Of a DNA stretch of 7,950 nt, positions 1-5,101 are shown one piece after another; the first letter of the stretch is position 1; every line of letters begins with the position of its first letter. This DNA comes from Clostridia bacterium (GTDB taxonomy: Bacteria; Bacillota; Clostridia; Oscillospirales; CAG-272). The notes under the pieces were generated by a model. It saw nothing but the letters and a program-made list of their open reading frames with translations, ran no database searches and was not told the origin of the DNA. Where the stretch lies: the NCBI GenBank assembly GCA_017621015.1, contig JAGAUC010000140.1:1-7950 (forward strand), given 5' to 3'. Made by a program: the position numbers and the translations under genes.

Positions 1-20
1 GGCGGTTTTTCTTTGAATCT

Positions 21-1514
21 TTACGAAATATCCGACAAAGCGGACAGTAAGCTGGTCAACTGGTTATTCCAAGAATCCTTATTACTGTCGATAAAGTTCT
101 GAATGTCGTACTCGGAATCCAGACGGCGGAAGATACCGCTGATACCGCCAAGGCTTCCCGTCGACCAAGCGAAGCCGAAGGAGAAGACAAAGGAGTTCAG
201 AATGGTATCGTACATCTCGGCGTCGGCCTGCTCACGGGAGTAGTGACCCTTAAGTACGGTTCCATAGTATACCGGGATAACCTGCTTGTAGCTCTCGGCC
301 GAAAGCACCTCAAGCACGGCACTTACCATAGCCGCTCTGCTATCGCTGAGGTTGGAACAAACGGCAAGCGCGGAAGCGGAGTTAGCAAAGCAGGTACGGT
401 AATCCTCCTGATCCTCATTGTACTTCGGAATGGGAAGCACGCCGTAGTTTACGGTGGAGGACTTCATATCTGCGCCGTAACCGAGCGACTGCGTGTAGAA
501 CAAAACGTTGCCGTTGGGCATCGAGGTGTCCTCGTGGTTAGCCTCACCGGCGGGAATAAATCCGCCCGGATTGTTAAAGACGCCGCGCACCTTCTCGTAT
601 GCGGGTACGGTATGGCTGTTAAAGAGAACCAGCTCGGGCTCACCGAACACGTCGGTTCTCGTGAAATCAAGACCCATAGCCAAAACCCACGCATCCATCT
701 GACCGGCCGCGCTACCAAGGCTCTTGATACCCACAACGTCACCGGGGCCAACAAGACCGTCGGAATTGAGGTCATCCCAGCAGTTGGAAACATAGTAGGT
801 CATCTTTTCGGCCGTCCACTGGCCGTCTCTTACCAGCTGATAGAGTGTCGTGTCTCTGTCATCGGGATACTTCTGATTGAAGAGGTCGCGGTTGAAGAAC
901 ACGCAAACACCGCTGGCCGCCTGCGTAATGGTCAGAGATCCGCCGGCAAAGAACATAGCGCCGTAAACACTGAGCTCATCCACCATAGAGTTGTTCCACC
1001 AGGGCTTTTCAAAGTTGAGGTAACCGCCCTCGTCTTTGGTAAGAGAAAGAAGGTTGTAGTAAATACCCTCCTTGGCAAGCGAGGTGCCTGCGGAAAGATA
1101 AAAGGCCGCACCGTCATAGTCACCGGTGTTGGTAAGCACCGATACCGAAAGCGCGTTGTTCCAATCCGTGTAGGGGAACTCGTCGTTTCGGGGAATGGCC
1201 TTGATCTTAACACCAAGGCGGTTCTCTACGTCGATGTTACGGTAGTGGATGGCGTCGTAGACCGGATCGTTGATCAGCTCCTCACAAGCCAGCTCATACT
1301 GATTCATGTTGGAGCCGCCGCGCACCAAAAATGTGACCGTCTCACCGTTGTACTTGAGGTCGGCGGGAACCGTATCCTGCTCACCGTCACGGTCATCGTT
1401 TCCGTTGCTCTGCGGAGCCTTCGTTGTCTCCTCGGGCTTGTCACCGCAGGCGGCGTAGGCCGGCAGCAGCATCAAAAGCGCCAAAAGAAGAGCCAAAACT
1501 CGTACAAATTTCAT
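21..1514 (-). CDS. Extracellular solute-binding lipoprotein, tandem copy 1 (divergent)
   Basis: A 497-residue secreted protein of the ABC-type extracellular solute-binding family (carbohydrate-type, family 1-like). Such proteins capture a ligand outside the membrane and hand it to a permease, but no permease is visible here. Residues 1-22 are a signal peptide (MKFVRVL, then a Leu/Ala core) ending PAYAAC with Cys23. Residues 24-50 are a polar linker. The mature domain starts near DTVPADL (47-53) and contains the LNFEKPWWN block (W172, W173). An EF-hand-like loop at D248-D259 has D248, N250, D252 and D259, but Gly256 where the other copies have Asp. The start is set by GGGAG (1520-1524), five bases before the ATG. 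This is the most divergent copy: it reads FNNPGG where the others read FGNNPGA, and its tail near residues 459-472 differs. It lies 152 bases downstream of copy 2 and has its own promoter. A possible first arm of a terminator at 1-10 is cut by the window edge. Family call fairly sure; ligand unknown. Confidence 0.93.
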   Translation of the reverse strand: MKFVRVLALLLALLMLLPAYAACGDKPEETTKAPQSNGNDDRDGEQDTVPADLKYNGETVTFLVRGGSNMNQYELACEELINDPVYDAIHYRNIDVENRLGVKIKAIPRNDEFPYTDWNNALSVSVLTNTGDYDGAAFYLSAGTSLAKEGIYYNLLSLTKDEGGYLNFEKPWWNNSMVDELSVYGAMFFAGGSLTITQAASGVCVFFNRDLFNQKYPDDRDTTLYQLVRDGQWTAEKMTYYVSNCWDDLNSDGLVGPGDVVGIKSLGSAAGQMDAWVLAMGLDFTRTDVFGEPELVLFNSHTVPAYEKVRGVFNNPGGFIPAGEANHEDTSMPNGNVLFYTQSLGYGADMKSSTVNYGVLPIPKYNEDQEDYRTCFANSASALAVCSNLSDSRAAMVSAVLEVLSAESYKQVIPVYYGTVLKGHYSREQADAEMYDTILNSFVFSFGFAWSTGSLGGISGIFRRLDSEYDIQNFIDSNKDSWNNQLTSLLSALSDIS

Positions 1515-1538
1515 AATTTCTCCCTTTCCTTATGTATT

Positions 1539-1555
1539 AATTTCAAGCTGAAATT
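1539..1555. repeat. 7-bp inverted repeat in the copy 1 leader
   Basis: AATTTCA and TGAAATT are a perfect 7-bp inverted repeat around a 3-base centre (AGC). It lies between the promoter -10 and the ribosome binding site of copy 1, so it would be transcribed. It could be a small operator or a weak AU-rich hairpin. An AT-rich dyad this short may be chance. Confidence 0.35.
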
Positions 1556-1569
1556 GTCTTTGTTTTGAT

Positions 1570-1598
1570 ATTATATCACAAAAACCTCATTTTGGCAA
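1570..1598 (-). promoter_or_regulatory. Promoter of copy 1
   Basis: On the minus strand a -35 TTGCCA (1593-1598, five of six consensus bases) is followed by a 17-base spacer and a perfect -10 TATAAT (1570-1575). A TG one base upstream of the -10 makes it an extended -10. The spacer ends in TTTTTGTGA, matching the TTTTGTG seen before the -10 of copies 2 and 3. It lies downstream of the copy 2 terminator, so copy 1 should be transcribed on its own with a leader of about 50 bases. Confidence 0.8.
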
Positions 1599-1600
1599 GG

Positions 1601-1630
1601 GCTTTTTTGTTTTTTCTTTAACAAAAAAGC
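1601..1630. repeat. 11-bp inverted repeat overlapping the terminator T-tract
   Basis: GCTTTTTTGTT (1601-1611) and AACAAAAAAGC (1620-1630) are perfectly complementary around an 8-base centre. The repeat takes in the T-tract of the copy 2 terminator and ends three bases upstream of the copy 1 -35. It may simply make the terminator work in both directions or extend it, or it may be a site next to the promoter. Confidence 0.5.
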
Positions 1631-1654
1631 TGTTGCCCCGTATGGGACAACAGC
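1623..1654 (-). terminator. Intrinsic terminator of copy 2
   Basis: GCTGTTG and CAACAGC pair, then one mismatch, then CCC pairs with GGG around a 4-base loop (stem 1629-1654). On the minus strand the stem is followed at once by TTTTTT (1623-1628). It starts 12 bases after the copy 2 stop codon. The T-tract also belongs to a second inverted repeat (1601-1630). Confidence 0.85.
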
Positions 1655-1666
1655 CTAAAAAACGGA

Positions 1667-3169
1667 TTACGAAACAGCCTCCAGCGCGGTAAGAAGCTCG
1701 GTCAGCTTGGTATTCCACGTTTCCTTATTGCTGTCGATGTGATTCTGCATATCAAACGTGGGCGAAAGGTCGCGGAAAATGCTTCCGATACCGCCAAGGC
1801 TCTGGCTGGAGTAAGCAAAGCCGAAGGAGAACACAAAGGATCCGAGGATCTTATCGTACATCTCGGCATCCGCCTGCTCACGCGAGTAGTGACCCTTCAG
1901 AATGGTTCCGTAGTAGACCGGAATGACCTGCTTGTAGCCCTCGGCCGACAAAAGCTCGAGCACCGCGCTCACCATAATGGCGCGGTCGTCGTCAAGATTG
2001 GAGCAAATGGCAACGGCAGAGGCCTCGTTACCGAAGCCGGTATAATATTCTGCCTGCTCCTGGTCAAGCTTCGGGATGGGGAGCACACCGTAGTTCACCA
2101 CCGACTCCTTCATCTCCACGCCGTGATGGAAGGTGGCGGTCTTGAACAGCATATTGCCGTTCTTAAGATCGGTCTCTCCACTCATTTCTGCCACAAGAAG
2201 CGCGCCGGGGTTGTTACCGAATATACTGCGCACCTTCTCGTAAGCGGGAAGGATGTTGCTGTTCAAAAGAGCGATCTCGGGCTCACCGTACACGTTGGTC
2301 TCGGTCAGGCGCAGACCCATGGCAACCACCCACGCGTCCATAATGCCCGCCGACTTGCCAATGGCGTGAATACGCGTTCCGACAACGTCGCCGTCATCGA
2401 TCGCGCCGTTGGAGTTCATATCGGTCCAGGCACCCGAAACGTAGGACGCCATCTTGTCCGCCGTCCATTTGCCGTCGCGCACAAGCTGATACAGCGCCGT
2501 GTCTCTGTCCTCGGGATACAGCTGATTGAAAAGGTCGCGGTTAAAGAAGATACAAGCGCCGTCGTCCACCTCGCTGATGGTCAGCGAGCCGCCTGCAAAA
2601 AAGAGCGTGCTGTACGCGGCAAGCTCATCGACCAGCGTCTGGTTCCACCAGGGCTTTTCGAAATTCAGATAGCCGCCCTCATAGTCGGTAAGCGAAAGCA
2701 GGTTGTAATAAATGCCGTCCTTGGCAAGCGCGCTTCCCGTGGAAAGATAAAACGCCGCGCCGTCAAAGTCGCCGGTATTGGTCAGCACCGAGGTCGAAAG
2801 CACCTCGTTCCACTTACTGAAATTGGTGTACGAGCCGTTCTGCCCCACGGTCTTGAACTTAAGCCCCAAGCGCGTCTCCACATCAATGTTGCGATAGTGG
2901 ATGGCATCGTAAAGCGGATTGTTCAAAAGGTCCTCGCAAGCCAGCTCATACTTGTACTGATCCTTGTTGTCGCGAATCAGAAAGGTAACCGTCTCTCCGT
3001 CAAATCGGAGATCGGCAGGCACGGTGTCCTGCACCTCATCCTCTCCCGCCGAGGGTCTCGTCGTGCTTCCCTTTCCTTCGGTCTCTGCCGGGTCGCCGCC
3101 ACACGCGACCAGCGTACCGAGCAGCATCAAAAGCGCCAGAAACAGCGCCAAAAGCTTTCCCATTTTCAT
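1667..3169 (-). CDS. Extracellular solute-binding lipoprotein, tandem copy 2
   Basis: A 500-residue lipoprotein with a signal peptide and a canonical lipobox LVAC at Cys23. After signal peptidase II cleavage it should be lipid-anchored on the outer face of the membrane. Residues 24-48 are a Gly/Thr/Ser/Glu linker; the domain starts at DTVPADL. Visible landmarks are YELAC near 74-78, a conserved NIDVETRLGL block at 94-103, EKPWWN at 171-176, and the EF-hand-like loop D250-D261 (D250, N252, N254, D258, D261). A nearly invariant C-terminal stretch spans about 412-454. The frame is open upstream to 3235. I chose the ATG at 3169 because AAAGGA (3179-3184) lies nine bases before it and the protein then aligns from residue 1 with the other copies; the ATG at 3172 is also possible. 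It differs from its siblings at 199-205 and 324-350, candidate ligand-contacting patches. Ligand and partner permease unknown. Confidence 0.94.
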   Translation of the reverse strand: MKMGKLLALFLALLMLLGTLVACGGDPAETEGKGSTTRPSAGEDEVQDTVPADLRFDGETVTFLIRDNKDQYKYELACEDLLNNPLYDAIHYRNIDVETRLGLKFKTVGQNGSYTNFSKWNEVLSTSVLTNTGDFDGAAFYLSTGSALAKDGIYYNLLSLTDYEGGYLNFEKPWWNQTLVDELAAYSTLFFAGGSLTISEVDDGACIFFNRDLFNQLYPEDRDTALYQLVRDGKWTADKMASYVSGAWTDMNSNGAIDDGDVVGTRIHAIGKSAGIMDAWVVAMGLRLTETNVYGEPEIALLNSNILPAYEKVRSIFGNNPGALLVAEMSGETDLKNGNMLFKTATFHHGVEMKESVVNYGVLPIPKLDQEQAEYYTGFGNEASAVAICSNLDDDRAIMVSAVLELLSAEGYKQVIPVYYGTILKGHYSREQADAEMYDKILGSFVFSFGFAYSSQSLGGIGSIFRDLSPTFDMQNHIDSNKETWNTKLTELLTALEAVS

Positions 3170-3216
3170 CATTCGCATTCCTTTCCTTTTGTTAAAAAAG
3201 CTTTTCTCTATTTTAC

Positions 3217-3245
3217 ATAGTAACACAAAATCCATTTTTTTGCAA
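3217..3245 (-). promoter_or_regulatory. Promoter of copy 2
   Basis: A -35 TTGCAA (3240-3245), a 17-base spacer ending TTTTGTGT and a -10 TACTAT (3217-3222) with an upstream TG. The spacing and the TTTTGTG element match the copy 1 promoter, though the hexamers are weaker (four of six each). It lies after the copy 3 terminator and 48 bases before the copy 2 start. Confidence 0.7.
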
Positions 3246-3260
3246 GTTCCTTTTATAAAA

Positions 3261-3285
3261 TTGTAAAAATGTGCTACTTTTACAA
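3261..3285. repeat. 8-bp inverted repeat upstream of the copy 2 promoter
   Basis: TTGTAAAA (3261-3268) and TTTTACAA (3278-3285) pair perfectly around a 9-base centre. One arm overlaps the end of the copy 3 terminator T-tract. The GTAAAA/TTTTAC core also occurs in the 15-bp repeat at 6715-6759 upstream of copy 4. It is a regulatory-site candidate or the tail of the terminator. Confidence 0.45.
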
Positions 3286-3315
3286 AAAATGGCTACTGCA
3301 AAAATGGCATTAGCC
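3284..3315 (-). terminator. Intrinsic terminator of copy 3
   Basis: GGCTACTGC pairs with GCATTAGCC (3291-3315, one mismatch) around a 7-base loop. The minus strand then reads ATTTTTT (3284-3290). It begins 12 bases after the copy 3 stop. The 35 bases 3284-3318 match 4923-4957 at 33 positions, so the two terminators are duplicates. Both differences weaken the stem here. Confidence 0.82.
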
Positions 3316-3327
3316 AAGCAACCTAAT

Positions 3328-4827
3328 TTATGAAACCGACTCCAGTGCCGCAAGAAGTGCCTCAAGGCTGGTGTCCCAGTTTTCCTTTCGACTGTCTACG
3401 AAATTCTGCAGATCAAAGGTAGGAGACATATCGCGGAAAACGCTTCCGATCGCCCCCAGGTCGCGGCTGGAGTAGGCAAAGCCGAACGAGAACACAAAGG
3501 ATCCAAGGATCTTGTCATACATTTCCGCGTCGGCCTGCTCATGCGAGTAGTGTCCCTTGAGCACCGTCCCGTAGTATACGGGAATTACCTGCTTATAGCT
3601 CTCAGCCGACAGCAACTCCAGCACAGCGCTCGCCATAGCGGCTCTTTCATCGCTGAGGTTGGAGCAAAGCGCGATCGCGGAGGCGGCGTTACCGAACATC
3701 GTATAGTAATCGTCCTGCTCCTCGTCGTATTTCGGAATGGGAAGCACACCGAAATCCACCGTCGTATTTCGCAGCTCCGCGCCCGCACAGAGCGCGTTGG
3801 TATCAAAAAGCACGTTGCCGTTTTTCATCGAGCTTTCCGATGAGGCATCCAGCGACAGGTATGCGCCGGGATTGTTACCGAAGATACTGCGGACCTTCTC
3901 ATAGGCCGGGAGAAGTCGGCTGGTCAGAAGCGCGATCTCCACCTCGCCAAACCGATCGGTCTCGGTCAGCTTGAGTCCCATCGCGGCCACCCAGGAGTCC
4001 ATAACACCCGCCGAGCGCCCGATGGCATGGCTTCTCACGCCGAGAACGTCTCCGTCATCCACAAGACCGTTGGAATTGGCATCCGACCAGGCTCCGGCCA
4101 CGTAAGCGGCCATTTTGTCCGCCGTCCACTTGCCGTCACGGACCAGCTGATACAGTGTCTTATCGGTATCGTCGGGATACAGCTCGTTGAAAAGATCTCG
4201 GTTGAAGAACACACAAACGCCGTCCGACACCTGGCTTACGGTAAGCGAGCCACCCGTGAAGAAGAGCGCGCCGTACGCCGCCAGCTCCTCACCCACAGTC
4301 TGGTTCCACCAGGGCTTTTCAAAATTCAGATAACCGCCCTGGTCATAGGTAAGATCCAGAAGATTGTAGTAAATACCGTCCTTAGCCAGCATGCTTCCCG
4401 TGGAAAGATAAAAGGCCGTACCGTCAAAGTCGCCGGTATTGGTCAGCACCGAGGTCGAAAGCACCTCGTTCCACAAAACGTAATTATCAAAGGATCCGTC
4501 CTGCCCCACGGTTTTGATCTTGAGCCCCAGACGCGTCTCCACGTCGATGTTTCGATAGTGGATCGCATCATAAAGCGTGTCGTTCAAAAGCTCATCGCAG
4601 GCAAGCTCATACTTATATTGATCGTTTTGATTGCGAACAAAAAAAGTAACCGTCTCCCCCGTGTAATTCAGATCCAGTGGGACTGTATCCTGCTCACCGT
4701 CCCGATCGTTGTCCGGCTTCCGGATGGGATCCCCTCCGGTCGTCTCCGCGGGGCCACCGCACGCGACGAGCGTGCCGAGCAGCATCAGCACAGTCAAGAC
4801 CAACGCCAAAAGCCTTACCTTTTTCAT
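3328..4827 (-). CDS. Extracellular solute-binding lipoprotein, tandem copy 3
   Basis: A 499-residue lipoprotein with signal peptide MKKVRLLALV and lipobox LVAC at Cys23, then a short linker rich in Gly, Thr and Asp. The binding domain starts near DTVPLDL (47-53). It has KPWWN at 171-175, the EF-hand-like loop at D249-D260 and the invariant C-terminal block near 411-453. The frame is open back to a GTG at 4872, but the ATG at 4827 is preferred. AAAGGA (4838-4843) sits ten bases upstream of it, the signal peptide then lines up with the other copies, and the extra 15 residues would be Lys/Arg-rich and unlike a signal peptide. Differences from the siblings include an additional cysteine (ALCAG, about 345-349), Thr191 in FFTGG where the others have Ala, and a His in YSHEQ where the others have Arg. 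The tail (DSRKENWDTSLEALLAALES) is also diverged. Ligand unknown. Confidence 0.94.
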   Translation of the reverse strand: MKKVRLLALVLTVLMLLGTLVACGGPAETTGGDPIRKPDNDRDGEQDTVPLDLNYTGETVTFFVRNQNDQYKYELACDELLNDTLYDAIHYRNIDVETRLGLKIKTVGQDGSFDNYVLWNEVLSTSVLTNTGDFDGTAFYLSTGSMLAKDGIYYNLLDLTYDQGGYLNFEKPWWNQTVGEELAAYGALFFTGGSLTVSQVSDGVCVFFNRDLFNELYPDDTDKTLYQLVRDGKWTADKMAAYVAGAWSDANSNGLVDDGDVLGVRSHAIGRSAGVMDSWVAAMGLKLTETDRFGEVEIALLTSRLLPAYEKVRSIFGNNPGAYLSLDASSESSMKNGNVLFDTNALCAGAELRNTTVDFGVLPIPKYDEEQDDYYTMFGNAASAIALCSNLSDERAAMASAVLELLSAESYKQVIPVYYGTVLKGHYSHEQADAEMYDKILGSFVFSFGFAYSSRDLGAIGSVFRDMSPTFDLQNFVDSRKENWDTSLEALLAALESVS

Positions 4828-4862
4828 CGTTTTTTCGTCCTTTCGTTCACGGTATTTTTTAT

Positions 4863-4891
4863 ATTTCAGCACAAAAGCCTTCCCTTTTCAA
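4863..4891 (-). promoter_or_regulatory. Probable promoter of copy 3 (weak -10)
   Basis: A -35 TTGAAA (4886-4891, five of six), a 17-base spacer ending TTTTGTGC and a -10-position hexamer TGAAAT (4863-4868, four of six). The TTTTGTG element sits as in copies 1 and 2, which suggests a homologous promoter with a decayed -10. TATAAA a few bases downstream might serve instead, at poor spacing. It lies after the terminator at 4923-4955 and 36 bases before the copy 3 start. The stronger promoter at 5023-5051 could also feed copy 3 if the terminator leaks. Confidence 0.45.
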
Positions 4892-4922
4892 GCCCCCTTT
4901 TTCCTTTCCGGTATACACTTTC

Positions 4923-4955
4923 AAAAAATGGCTACTGCCAAAATGGCAGTAGCCA
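4923..4955 (-). terminator. Strong intrinsic terminator in the copy 4 to copy 3 gap
   Basis: GGCTACTGCC and GGCAGTAGCC form a perfect 10-bp stem, 11 with the flanking T-A pair, around AAAAT (4929-4955). It is followed on the minus strand by TTTTTT (4923-4928). It is nearly identical to the copy 3 terminator. Unlike the other terminators it lies far (147 bases) from the preceding stop codon, and a good promoter lies between that stop and the stem. It could end the copy 4 transcript, a short RNA from 5023-5051, or both. Confidence 0.88.
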
Positions 4956-4973
4956 AGGGAAAGGGGAAAGGGG

Positions 4974-5000
4974 TTATAACACAAATATCATATTGTACAT
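4974..5000 (-). CDS. Possible 8-codon leader peptide or gene-end remnant
   Basis: Between the orphan promoter and the terminator an ATG at 5000 opens a frame reading MYNMIFVL, then TAA. There is no convincing ribosome binding site, only GAG about eight bases upstream. The bases around its stop (ATAACCCCTTTCC on the minus strand) match exactly those around the original stop of copy 5 (6897-6909). It may therefore be the leftover 3' end of a deleted copy and not a leader peptide. Very tentative. Confidence 0.15.
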   Translation of the reverse strand: MYNMIFVL

Positions 5001-5022
5001 CGTGTTTGCTCGTTACAACGGT

Positions 5023-5051
5023 ATTATAACAAAATCCGTAATAAAAGTAAA
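5023..5051 (-). promoter_or_regulatory. Orphan promoter upstream of the terminator at 4923-4955
   Basis: A -35 TTTACT (5046-5051, four of six), a 17-base spacer ending GGATTTTGT and a perfect -10 TATAAT (5023-5028) with TG one base upstream. Transcription would start near 5016 and reach the terminator after about 60 bases. That gives an RNA of about 90 bases or, with read-through, a leader of about 190 bases for copy 3. A second, weaker TATAAC preceded by TTTGTGT lies at 4974-4979. Confidence 0.6.
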
Positions 5052-5072
5052 TACGAAAACGGACATATTTAA

Positions 5073-5096
5073 CTTAGAAAAACGACATTTTTCAAG
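5073..5096 (-). other. Weak AT-rich hairpin just after the copy 4 stop
   Basis: GAAAAA (5077-5082) pairs with TTTTTC (5088-5093), and CTT (5073-5075) with AAG (5094-5096) past a one-base bulge. It begins five bases after the copy 4 stop, where the other copies carry their terminators. It has almost no GC pairs and no T-tract after it, so it is probably a poor terminator. Confidence 0.3.
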
Positions 5097-5101
5097 AAAA
5101 C

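Noticed and set aside
1..20. Terminator of copy 1
   Set aside because: The minus strand reads AAAAACCGCC at the edge, which could be the first arm of a hairpin, but the second arm lies outside the window.
243..1568. Long open frame on the plus strand antisense to copy 1
   Set aside because: It mirrors the real gene, has no ribosome binding site or signal, and its composition (many Val, His, Arg, Lys) is typical of an antisense reading. Similar frames recur opposite every copy, as expected from shared codon usage.
1739..3220. 493-codon plus-strand frame antisense to copy 2
   Set aside because: Same reasoning: an antisense shadow kept open by the codon pattern of the paralog family. The protein resembles no family I know.
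4957..4973. Possible G-quadruplex on the plus strand (GGG, GGGG, GGGG separated by AAA)
   Set aside because: Only three G-runs are present within reach, one short of an intramolecular quadruplex. It is better seen as a pyrimidine-rich stretch in the transcript before the terminator.
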